Source: Patagioenas fasciata
Lineage: Eukaryota > Chordata > Aves > Columbiformes > Columbidae
Direction of reading: 5' to 3'
Length of the DNA stretch: 64,000 nucleotides
NCBI RefSeq assembly: GCF_037038585.1
Contig: NC_092559.1
Coordinates: 6,293,488 to 6,357,487 of the forward strand
Shown: positions 18,369-28,938 of the stretch, in pieces
Position numbering within the stretch: the stretch's first letter is position 1
How the letters are laid out: each line of letters begins with the position of its first letter
The notes under the pieces: model-generated
Told to the model about the DNA's origin: nothing
The model's input: only the letters and a program-made list of their open reading frames with translations
Databases searched by the model: none
Position numbers and translations under genes: made by a program

Positions 18369-21300
18369 TCAGCGACGCCAGCAGCACAGGGCCTGCAGGG
18401 ACCATCGCGATCGTGGCTGCTCCCTTGGACTGCTCAGGATGAGGATGGTCTGAGTAGCGAGGGAGCGGATGGAGGGTTTACTGTCCTTCTCCAAGGGCTG
18501 AAGGGCTGCAACAGAAAGGAGCAGAGCCCAGATGATCTCCCACATCTGCAGAGACCCCCAGGCATCCCCTCCTGAGCAAGCTTCCTACTCACCACTGCAG
18601 ATCTCAGCCAGCTTCTCCTCCTCCCTTCGGTCCCTCAGGGGCCGCGCAGCCAGCCCTGGGCACAGAGTTCCGTCAGACCCCTGTTGCCTCCCCCTCACCA
18701 GAGCTGGCCCCAGGGGATAGCCCAGAGCTGACATAGCGGGACTGAGCAAGGCGGCCACCAAGGCCACCCACGTGGGCAGGGCTGGGAGGGGAGGCCAAGG
18801 CCCTGCACGGGGCGGCCGGGGCTCTGGCAGCCACAGGGCTGCTCCTTGCGCCTGGGCAGCGGCGGGGACTGGGGTCAGGCTGCTGAAAGAGGGACCCGGG
18901 GGCTGTGACTCACCGATGAACCTCACGGCCGCCTCTCGCAAGCTGGCCTGAGTATCCCTCAAGTATGGCAGGCTCTGACTCAAGAATTCTTGAGCCCTGC
19001 TCCTGTCCTGCTCCACCTGGAGAGGGCACAAAGGTGTGAGCATGTCATTGTCTGCACCCCACCCCGAGCTGGCTGGACCAGTCCCTCCTCCCAGTAACCC
19101 AGGTTCCCCTTTCCCCGCAGGCCTCTTCTGCCCCCCAGCCAGGAGCCCTGTGGGGCTGAGGCTGAGAGACAGACACAGGCAGAGTGGTCCCAAGGGTGCT
19201 GAGCGCCCTCCTTCCCGCCAGGCATGGGGCAGAGGGGAGAGCCCTTGGGGGCTCTGTTCTTGAGGACAGGGAACAAGGGTGCAGCTCGGGGCTGCAGCAG
19301 GGCGGGCGAGGCACATCTGCAGAGCACACAGCCCAGACATGTGGGGCAGCCCTCAGCCAGCCTGGGCCTTAGCTGTTCTCACCAAGCTCTCTCCAGTCCT
19401 CCGTGTCTGCCGAGTCCGCACCAGGTGTTGGAGCTGTTTCCATTCCAGGAGCTCTGCTGCGCCAAGGAGGGCTTCCCTGGCGGCCTGCGGGACAGCAGAA
19501 GATGGGACATGGCACCCACCGTCTGCGTAAGGAGACCTGGTGTCCCCCTGTTCTTGGCTTTGTTCCTGGAACACCTGCCCTTTGGGGCCAGCGACTTGCC
19601 CTGGCCCAAACATCTGGGGCTCTCTTGTGCACAGCCCTGGGGGACAGGGACTGAGGCTCAAAGCTCGAGACCCAGCGCCTGCAGGGACAGCTGAGGAGCC
19701 CGTAGGGATGCGCCTGTTTAGGCCTCGGTGGCCACGGGCTGCTGCTGAGCCCTGTGGGACCAGGTATGGCAGGTGGTGGAAATGGCCATGGCAGCTTCTC
19801 TACTGCTACTCGTGCTGGGTCTGTAGGGACCCTTCCTATGGGCTGGAGGAAGCTGCCAGTTGCCAGCAGCCCTGTCCCCTGGTGCCCAGGCCACCCGTGT
19901 GCTGCCAGCACACCCTTCTGTGCCTCAGTGCTCAGCGTGGAGATCTGTACCTTGGCCACGTTGTTGCTCTGGTCGCTCAAACGAAAGAAGAGGGGGAGCA
20001 GCGCACGGTGCACGTAGCTCTTCATCCTCTTCTTGTCGTGCGCCATCACGGACTGCACCCGCTCTCGGAAGAGGCGGATGGAGAGCTCTCGCAGCTGGCT
20101 GGACTCCTGGGAGGAAGGAAGAAAGGCGGACTTCAATCCCAGCAGCTCTCTGCCCATGGTGAGCAGGGGCAGTATCGGGGCTGACATGAGGGGAGATGCT
20201 CCATGGTCAGGTTGTGCAGCAGGGAGCTGTGCTGGGCTGCAAAGCCCAGAAGCCATCCCACGAGAGCCCAGGGGAGCAGAGCCTGCTCCCAGTGCTGCCC
20301 ACGGGGCTGGGCCGAAGGGCAGCTGGCACTGCAGGCTGCCCACCCGCAGGGCTCAGGCTCCGTCATCAGCCTTACATCGTCAAAGAGGGGCAGGAGCTTT
20401 TCCTCCAGCTGCTCGACAGCGGGTCTGGCCTCTTCCCTCTTCAGATGTCCCATCACGCTGCGGAAGAACGCCAGGACTTTCCTTTTCATTTCTGTGTTGC
20501 CGTAGTTGAGCAACCCCACAACTTGTGGCAGGAGGGACTGTATTTTTCTTGCCTGTATGAAAAACAGTTTCGTTTTTGTGAAAGGGTCAAAGACCACCCT
20601 GGCAAAAAAAGCCGGTCACTGAGCACCAGCCTCCTGTCCAGCTCCGTGGCAGGTGGTGGCACAGGAATCTCTGTGGCAGCCTCCTGGCAGGTGGTGGCCA
20701 TGGGCACAGCCACGGAGATACAGGAGAGCAGGGCCAGGGCAGGGAGGGAAGAAAAGCAATCACTCCCTGTGCCCTGCTCAGCCGCCCCTTTTCCCACAGG
20801 CCCCCGTGGGCAGATGTCTTGGAGAGACTCCGTGCCTGGAAAGCTCCCCAGGCAGCCATCAGGCCCCAGCACGGTAGGGAGGGCATTTGGAGCTGTCAGC
20901 CACTGCCTGACCCCCAGCCAAGGCCAAGCCACCGCCTCCCCCAATGCCCCAGCCCCAGCTGCCAACATTGCTCCTCTTGATGCTGCCCTGCTCACCATGT
21001 CAGCTCTTTCTGACCCACTGATGACGCCTCCGGGAAACGTGGAGTCTATGACCAGGAGTCTTTCACGCAAGTTCTTTAAGATCTTCTTCAGAGGCTGGGA
21101 TGTGGAGATCATCATGTCCCACATGTCCAGGGCAGTCCTGCAGGAGAGCGCTCTGTCAGCAGGGCAGCCTGGGCCACAGCAGCGTGTCCGGGCTCAGCGC
21201 TGCAGGATGGTTGGATGCCCTGGGCAGCAGCAGAGGCTGAGCTGGTGCTCCTGTGGGGCTGGCAGAGCGTGGGGGGCTCAGGGCTGGCTCGCTCAGCTGT

Positions 21301-24300
21301 GGCTGCTGCGGGCCTGGCTGATCCCCAGCGCTGGAAAGCGTGGTGGGATGGAGGGTCCTGCTCCTCGGGGGTGTCCTGCAGGATTCCTTGGCTCTGTGCC
21401 CCTCTCCCCACAGGGAACAAGCCCTCATGGCTTCTGGGGCCAGTACCTGTCTCCTGGTGGAGCGATCCTCAGCAGCGTTGTGAGCACCTCCCCAGGTCTC
21501 CTGTCAGCCATGAGGAGAAGCAGGGACGCCACGCTCTGCCGGGCTGGTGCTGTGCTGATGCTGTCCAGGTTTTTGTGGATGCATCTCATGATCTTTGGCA
21601 GCTGGAGGAGACATAGGTCAGGATGGTGCTGCCACTGGAGTGCAGCCACTTCCTCAGCTGCCCCTTCCATCCCTCTCTGCCACCTTCGTGTGGCTTCAGA
21701 TTCCTGAGACACCAGGGCTTGGGGGGGAGGGATGGAGGGAGGAACAAGGCCTGACAGGGCTGAAGGGCAGGGCAATCCAGCCTGGCAGGGCAATCCAGCC
21801 ACAGGCCACTTACATCCACCAGCCAGAAGTCAGGGAATTCCATGACCATGTCCAGCAAGTCTGTTGCCCGCTTCTTGTCAAAGATGCTGGCATCTCTCAT
21901 CGCCTCGATGAACACAAGGACGATGTCTGTCCTCTCAGAAGTTCTGAGGTGTCTCGCGCAGGACTATGGGAGAAAGGAAAGAAAGGAAGGAAGTGAAGCC
22001 AAGTCACACCGAGCGCCCTGATGCTGCTGCTTAGCCAGGCAGTGCCAGCAGCCCTGCAGAGATGCCCGACGGTGCTGGTGGCAGAGCCCGCAGCAAAACT
22101 GGCAGCAGGGGCGGCAGTGGCTGCACAGGGAGGATGAGAAGAGAGGCCCGGGGTGAGGGAGGAGGGTTGGACTCATGGGCACAGGGTGCTGGCCCTGCCG
22201 TGAACCAGGGCTTGCTGGCGGCCAGCGGGACTGGGGCTGCTGCTGGAATACTGCTGCCAAAGCCCTGAACCCAAGCGCGTGTCCAGGGCTGGCTCGGTGG
22301 GCCGTCAGGGCTCTGCAGGCCCGTGCCGGCCACAGCTCCCAAAGCAGCTGCCTGGGCAGCAGCCCCGCGTGGGGAGAGCTGCAGGCCGCTCTGGGGTGCA
22401 GGGATGGGGAGACGGCCCGGCTGGAGGGTGCCTGGCTCCTTACCACCAGCGTGGGATGTCTGAATAGCGCAGAGCTCATCTTCTCTATCCTCCCCACAGC
22501 CCTCTCCTGCACACATTCTCTCTCAGAGCTGGTGTATGTCAAGAGCATCTGGGAAGAGAGAAGCTGCTGTGAGCCCTGGGAGCAGCCAGCACTCCAGCAG
22601 AAGCAGCACCGCCCAACTCCTGGGCTGGACTCTGTTCTCGAGCAAAGCCTGTAGTGGGGTTCCTGCCCTAGGACTCCTCGCAGGCTTGGGACAAACGCCC
22701 CGGGCCAGCCCCGTGGCCAGGCAGGAAGGCAGATGCCACCCTCTGTGGCCACTGCGCTGCGGAAGAGCCTGGCGGGCAGCCCCTGGCTCCCCGGGGAGGT
22801 GGGCACCCTCCCGGCAGCGCTCTCTGCACGGCACAGGTGGCACTGTCACCTCCAGAGTGAGGAACAGCCCTTGTGAAGCCCACTCTTTGCACACGCCAGA
22901 CCTGGAAGATATTCTGGAGCAGCTCGCTGACTCTGGAGGCTGAAGAGCCGAGCACCAATGCCTGCAGCATGTTGTCCATGGCTTCCATGGCCTGCAAGAA
23001 GACAACGAGTTTTGGCTGTGTTTCCTGCCATCTATTTCACACACGGGGGACTGATCTGAACTCTCAGTGCCAAGAGGCAACTCCTGTGCTGATTTGCTGG
23101 GCCTGGGAGAGACTCAGGGGCAAATAATCTGCTACAGGCAGAGCAGCAATTGGCACTGGATGTGGCCAGGACAACTGGCAGCGGACGAAGGCACGAGGGT
23201 GTGAAAGCAGAGCTGAGACCAACCCTGCCTTGTATCTCTGGTTATATATCAGCACGGGGTGAACAGGGAGCAGCCAGAGGGACTGTGGGCTCCTGTAGTT
23301 CACCAAGCACTTACTTTTAAGAAGAGATAACGGCCCATATCCTGCATTTTCTCTTCTGGAGGAAGCAAGAAGACACTAGAGAAGCAGGCTTGGAGGAGGC
23401 TTGCCTCCTTGCCCTCCAGCGCCCTCTCCACCGCGCTGCAGCGAGAGAGGAGCCAGTCACACTTTAGTATTTGGAGCAGTGCCTTGAGATCTTGTGCAGG
23501 GGTCCGCGGGAGGGATGGGCAGGTACCTCAATTCGGCAATGGCAAGCATGGCGTTCCACCGCACCGCCGTGCGCACTTTGTTTCTGGGCTCCTCTTCCAG
23601 CAGCACCTGCAGAACACAGCTGGGATGGGACCTGGCAGCTGCCAGCACCCAGTGCCACCAGCACCCAGTGCCACCAGCCCCTGGCCCTGCCCAACGCTGT
23701 CCTCACAGGGTGCCGGGGGCATCGCCCCCTTCAACAGAGACGCCAGGTGTCCCCTCACCTTGATATTCTCTGCCAGCTCATATCTCTGGCAGAAGAGATC
23801 TAGGCCCTGTGGGAGGCCGTGGCGCTTGCTTTTGTAGCACAGGTCACAAATGTTCTGAAGAAATGGAATCTTCTGACTCTCCTCCTGGCAGCCAGGGGAC
23901 AGAGAGACAAACAGGGAGTGTGAGATGGGGACACAGAGCCAGTGGCACCACAGCATGGGGATCCAGTGACAACTGGAGACCTGGGAGCAGCAGCTCTGCC
24001 CAGCCAGCTCCCTCCAGCAGCCCCGCAGCAGAGCCCCTGTCAGCAGACACCGGCTCAGCCGCCCTCCAAACGGCCACGGTTACCTTTTCTGGGCTGCTGA
24101 CGAAGGACACGATGGACTCCACGCGTCTCCTTTCAAATTGGTAGACAGGTAACCAGCCAGCATCTAATAAAGGAGGAGAGCAGGGAGGGCTGCAGAGAGG
24201 GTTTGCAGGCAGGAGAGAGCAGAGGAAGGAGCTCTGCCCCACGTCCATCCCGGTGCCCGCTGCCCCGGCACAGTCTCCCCGTGCGTGTCAGGGCTGGAGG

Positions 24301-24779
24301 GTGCCCAGCAGACGGGCTGAGATGCTGGAGCCAGGCAGGATGGGGAAAGCCCCCAGTGCAGTGGGTGAGGAACTCGCTTCAGACGGGCAGGAAAGGTCCC
24401 CGTCCCGCAGCACGGTGCCTCCTGCCCGCCCAGCTGCCTCTCGCTGCCCGTGCCCTGCAGCAGGAGCTGGGTCCCCTCTGCCCGCAGAAGCTGTGCTGGG
24501 GCCGGCTCCCAGCTCGGAGCAGCCCTGGATTTCAGGCAGCATCATGCCCACCAGCCATGGAACCCCCTGCCAGCGTGAGGGGAAGCGTGATCTGGGTGTG
24601 GAACAGAGAGCGATCGCTGGGCCCCACCCCGCCCAGACAATCAGGGCCCCTCACTCACCGATCTGCAGTGGCTGGACCACATCCACCTGGTTGGGCTCTG
24701 GTGGAGATCTGACCTCCTGGGGAGCCCCAACCTCCTCCTGCCAGGCCAGCCTAGGTTGGATGGGGGGCCTCTCTGCCAT
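18369..24779 (-). CDS. Maestro heat-like repeat (MROH) family protein, 16 exons, complete
   Basis: Coding exons on minus: 24779-24659, 24163-24084, 23884-23759, 23606-23527, 23435-23315, 22991-22902, 22548-22444, 21963-21814, 21601-21447, 21137-20996, 20552-20376, 20106-19951, 19484-19383, 19016-18914, 18655-18593, 18505-18369. All introns are GT-AG. Exon lengths total 1908 nt and keep one frame throughout, giving 635 aa with no internal stop. The protein is a run of helical HEAT-type repeats ending in LPYLRDTQASLREAAVRFIG, KLAEIC and LQPLEKDSKPSIRSLATQT, which are typical of bird MROH proteins. MROH proteins are HEAT-repeat scaffolds of unknown biochemical role, several of them testis-biased. 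The length falls between maestro (about 260 aa) and MROH1/7 (over 1300 aa). The start MAERPPIQPRLAWQ is inferred; exon edges may be off by one base. The exact family member is not resolved. Confidence 0.88.
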
Positions 24780-24954
24780 TTTGCAGACAAACGGAAGGAC
24801 TATGGATGGGGAAGGCGGACGCTTCCTCAAAACTCCTCGGTGCTGCAGCTCTGCCAGAGGCAGCGGTGAAAGGTGTGGGCTGTGCTCGTGTGCTCCTCGT
24901 TGGGGAAAGACGTGAGCTGAGCTCAGGAGCTCCTTGCTCCGAGTCTGCCAGGGG

Positions 24955-25040
24955 CAGCTAGAGCTGGGTTGTGGTTGGACTTGATGATCTCAAGTGTCTC
25001 TTCCAACCCAAAAAATTCTCTGATTCTCTGACAGACGTGG
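24955..25040 (+). mobile_element. CR1 3'-end fragment
   Basis: The end gttgtggttggacttgatga followed by tctcttccaaccc and attctctgattctctga is the typical CR1 3' terminus with its octamer-like tail. It lies just upstream of the MROH start codon, in the presumed 5' flank or first intron. Confidence 0.75.
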
Positions 25041-26279
25041 GCTACGCTCGGGGCTCTCGCTAGCTCCGTGCTCGCACCCTGTCCCGTCACCGTCCTGTCG
25101 GACAGTGTGGGCTGGGGACACAGCTGCACTGATCACATGCAGGGCAGTGGGTGTCACCAAGTGAGGTCACAAAGGGCCCCACTGTGACCCTGTGCCTGGG
25201 TGGGGAGGGTCAGGATGTCCCCTTGGGAGGCACAGGCCAGCTCAGCCCTGGGCACCTGGCTGCTAAATTTCCATCCCGGTTTCTAAAAGTTCATCACCCA
25301 TCCCACTCTGAGCAGAGTCTTGAACAGTCTGCTGCACCGCTCCATGTTCCCAGCGGCTGGTGCACGATGGGGGTGTCACAGACATACTCAATGCCACGCT
25401 CCTTGCTCCAGGTGTCTATGAGGATGTTGCGGAAAGGATCCCGTTGGCTGGCTCAGTTCTCTCTGGGTTGCCATGTGTGGCAGATGCACTTGACCCCCCA
25501 ATCACCCCCAGCCAAACCCGCAGCACTTTGGTCCAGAATGCAGAGGAGGGAAGGGGCTGAGCCGTAACCAGGCCAAGAACTCCTGCCAGGAGACCCACAA
25601 GGAAGCAGAACGGCAACTGAACGCCGGGAACTTGTGAGCACAGGGAGTCTCATGCAGACTTTTCCTGCTGTGTGCAATTTGACTACGAATCAACCACTTC
25701 ACTCCATAAATGCGACAGCCTGGAGGAGCCTGCTTTGAGCTCTCCCAGCTAAATAAGTGAGCTGTGTGGCAAGGGTTTTACTACTCAGAGGTCAATGGAT
25801 GAGCCCAATTTAAGTTTAATAGTAATCATTTACCTTAAGTAGATGCACACTAAATATAATCAATTATTTACGGACATAAGGTTGTATGATTTTTAATATA
25901 CTCTTTGCTTCATGTTACTTGGTAGGCTGGATTTGCTAAAATTTTAAGCTGTAAACTTCTGCTCATATCTACCAAAAGCAACTACAAACTACACTGAACA
26001 CTTTCAAGATAAGGCCTATATTGCACTTTGCTGAGAAGAAAGGAATTTGCGTCCAGGCAAAACAGCACCTGCAAGGTTATGGACAATAAACGATGTCTAC
26101 AGCTCAACACAACAAAGCCCACGTGGAATCAGAGAAGTTTGCCACTGGAGCTTTAAGCATGGACCCCAGTGCGAACGGTTTTCAGGGAGGCAAGAATCCT
26201 GGCAGTTTGCTCCGTGACCGGGTACAGGCACCTGCAGAGAAGGCCAGCAGCATTCGGCTTGGCGTATTTCCCCCATGGA
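25041..26279. other. No recognised gene
   Basis: Mixed DNA with an AT-rich part (25780-26090). It lies between the MROH start codon and the ERVL fossil and would be 5' intron if the gene starts near 27400-27800. No gene or clear repeat was recognised. Confidence 0.35.
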
Positions 26280-26930
26280 GTAAATAATAGAGTGAACCTG
26301 CCACTGAATTCTTGAAGTTTCACTTGTCTTTAAGAAATCCAAGTGTTGTTCTGCACTGAGCAGAACCCTAAATTACTCCCCAGCGACACCGCATCGCCAC
26401 AGAACTTGCTGTTCAAGGCCCAGGACAGTGCTGCGGGCGGTGCCGTGGGGCACAGTGCATGTTTCCAGCTATCAAGTGGTGGCTTCCACCATTGTAAGCA
26501 CAGAGCGCTTGCCGTGGCAGGTTTGTGGCGCTGTGATACAGACACTCCAGTCATCGCCCCCATACCACACAGGCTTTGACCGCTTGTCTTGCTTGATCGT
26601 AGCGCATGTTTCACAGTGGTGAATAACCTGAACAGCAGCATCTGTGGTCGAGTCCACCCCTCGACCATGAGCCCGTGTATATGTTGCATCCCTTCCTCGG
26701 TGACCTGGGGCATCGTGGGCCCAATGGGCCACCAATAATTCACCTTCATCTTGCCCATGCAAATCTATCTCAGCCACTTCAACCTGGGCAGCTCGATCCC
26801 CCTGCTGGTTGTTCGATCGGGTTCTTCACTGGACTGACTCTCGGGCACGTGGGTTCTCCGTGGCAAACTCTCACAGGCAGGTTCTCCAGCGGGCAGCAAT
26901 ATCTCCATGATTCAGCAGCCCAGATGGGTT
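26280..26930 (-). mobile_element. ERVL-type integrase fossil
   Basis: Read on minus this matches the integrase zinc-binding and early core region of bird ERVL elements: VRVCHGEP upstream, then VEVAEIDLHGQ, LLVAHWAHDAPGHRGRDATY, VIHHCETCATIKQ and GKRSVLTMVEATT. It is a truncated, broken, old copy. No LTR was recognised on either side. Confidence 0.8.
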
Positions 26931-27410
26931 GGGCTCTGCGCTGCCAGCGGCTCTGCTTCCACTGCTGGAACCAGTGCCACGGGGCATTTCCCACCATGCG
27001 TGAGAGAGCAGAGATGGAGCTTCTTCGATGCTGGGCCCTCTTCAGGCCCTGTCAGGATGGCGGGTGCTGGGTCTGGCAGGGCCTCTGCCCCACGGCGGGG
27101 GCTGTGGCCCACGGTACAGCAGGGCCACGATGGTTGGACGCGGTCGGCGGCGGTGGCGATTAGCCGGATGGCCCCGGCTGCATTCCAGCGGCATGGCCCG
27201 GGATCCTGACTGTGTGAGCGGGTGGTGCCACGGAGACGCGGGGTCTGGAACAGGGGGGCGGCTGGGGGGACGGGAGGGACGGGGAGGGTGGCAGAGAGGA
27301 AGGGGCCCGGGGGCTGGGCCAGGGCTGCTGGAGCTCGGGGCAGCCTGACGTGCGCCATGTCAGAGCTCGGCCTGGGCGCCCGTGGAGCCGCCTTCTGCTC
27401 TCATCACTCC
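26931..27410. other. GC-rich DNA upstream of the MROH gene
   Basis: CpG-containing GC-rich sequence between the ERVL fossil and the CCAAT-box array. A 148-codon minus-strand frame (27358-26912) starts in a fair Kozak context but has low-complexity content and overlaps the fossil, so it is not called. It may contain the untranslated first exon of the MROH gene. Confidence 0.3.
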
Positions 27411-27418
27411 TCACCACC

Positions 27419-27825
27419 ATTGGTTGGGAGGGCTGTCAGTCTCCCGCCCTGAGGTGATACTGCCTGGGATTGGCTGCCTGGGCTGTCACTCTGCCCTGGT
27501 TTGGGGCCCACCCTGCCCTGAGGTGATGTTTCCTCTGATTGGCTGTCCAGGATTTCCCCCAGCTCCTCCCATCCAGTGATTGGTCAGGCCACTTGTCAAT
27601 CATCTGTGTGCTTCACTCCTACCACGCGTGATTGGCACAGCCAGCACAACCCGCCCCTAAACGCTGCCCAGTTCATTCACCTCTTCCTACCTTTCCTGCA
27701 GACCTCAAAGCTTGATTGGCTCGTTACATATCAATCACTTGACTTGCCCCGCCTCCTCAAATGTGATTGGCTGTCCTGGGTCCACTGGCTCCCCATAGAC
27801 TTCTGGGTGGTTGTTGCCAGGCAAC
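27419..27825 (-). promoter_or_regulatory. Promoter-like array: seven inverted CCAAT boxes plus an RFX X-box
   Basis: ATTGG (CCAAT on minus) occurs at 27419, 27469, 27538, 27579, 27631, 27715 and 27766, several within a repeated gtgattggctgtcc-like context. At 27813-27825 lies gttgccaggcaac, a palindromic RFX X-box. All CCAAT boxes face the minus strand, the direction of the MROH gene whose first ATG is about 2.6 kb downstream. NF-Y and RFX are known to act together at cilium and germ-cell promoters. Assignment to the MROH gene is inference. Confidence 0.5.
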
Positions 27826-28282
27826 GAGCTCCACCTAAAAATGAATCTGTGGGCTCTGAACAGAGGCCGTGGGTGATGAAAGACACGTTGGGACCCTAAA
27901 CATGAGGATTTGGCCCCAAGGAGGAGGCTCTGGGCACTCAAAGGACGGGCAGATGCTACAGATGGCGCTTTGGGCCTGAACACGAGGGCACCCTCTTGGT
28001 TCTCACCTGAGCTGGGTTTGGTGCCCGTGACCCCACGGAACGACGCCTGTGCTGTCCAGAGCGGCCACGGAATAGACGGAGCCCAAAGCCACGGACACCG
28101 GGAGCTCAACGGGCTGTTGTGACATTTCATGGACGTTTCACAGGGGCTGCGCATGGACTGAGGGGAACTGTCTGTGTGTGACATCAACGGGCGGGAAGGG
28201 GAGCGGTGGTTGGTGAGGACGTGTTGGATCGTGTGGTTGGATACTGGAAGGTTTACAGACTGCCTCAGTTTACCTGTCTCAT
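27826..28282. other. No recognised gene
   Basis: About 450 bp between the X-box and a short minisatellite. No conserved frame is seen. It is the intergenic gap between the SUN gene's 3' end and the MROH promoter-like region. Confidence 0.4.
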
Positions 28283-28365
28283 TCATCTATGGTCTCTGTG
28301 GGTCTCTAGGGGTCTCTATGGTCTCCATGGGTCTCTATGGGTCCCTATGAGTCTCTATGGCCTTG
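28283..28365. repeat. Short minisatellite, gtctctatgg-type unit
   Basis: About eight imperfect copies of a 10-12 bp unit such as gtctctatggg lie in tandem. Confidence 0.75.
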
Positions 28366-28938
28366 GGGCTTGGGGAACTCGGGTGAAAAGGAAAGACAGA
28401 CTGGTGTGGGTATGGGATCTCTTAAGTGTCCTGGGATTGCTTTGCTAATCACTCTGTAACAGCTCCTGGGTATTAACTCTATATGTGCCCAGAGAGGCAA
28501 ATAAGTCCATGAACCGACTTTCCAATTAACGTTTCCTTCTTACAAAAACCCACACTTCCATTTTCTTATCGGCAACAGACTGGAAGATGGCAGCTGAAGC
28601 AGCATCTCCCTCTTGTGAAAACAGGTAACAAAAGATGGTGACACTCAGCTCATCCTTAGTTGCTTCCTGCACAGGAAACCTGTCCATTAATTTAATCTTT
28701 GGTGTACAGGCAGGGCCTTGCTGATGTTCCTGTGTCGCAGCGAGTGTGTGGATGTCAGGCTTTCTGCAGATTTGTGACTGAGTTTTCCTGTTTTCCCGTA
28801 ACCCGGACAATCTTGCTGTGGACTGCTGAAGTCTCCCATAAACTGGTGGATTTAGAGAAGGATGGGGAGCTCCAGTGAGCTCAGGGAGGACCAGGCAGCA
28901 TCACAGGCAAAGCAGACAGGAACTCGACTGGGTGAACA
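28366..28938. other. No recognised gene
   Basis: The 3' flank of the SUN-domain gene. A 94-codon minus-strand frame (28810-28526) has no recognisable domain and no supporting signals. Confidence 0.35.

Noticed and set aside
20196-21707. Plus-strand frame of 503 codons
   Set aside because: It runs antisense through several confirmed MROH exons and introns and has no recognisable domain.
22031-22806. 161- and 280-codon minus frames between MROH exons
   Set aside because: They read through GT-AG introns of the MROH gene. Only the spliced exon parts show MROH-like sequence.
26912-27358. 148-codon minus frame near the MROH promoter-like region
   Set aside because: Proline/alanine-rich with no domain, overlapping the ERVL fossil at one end. 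Kept only as a possible untranslated first exon.
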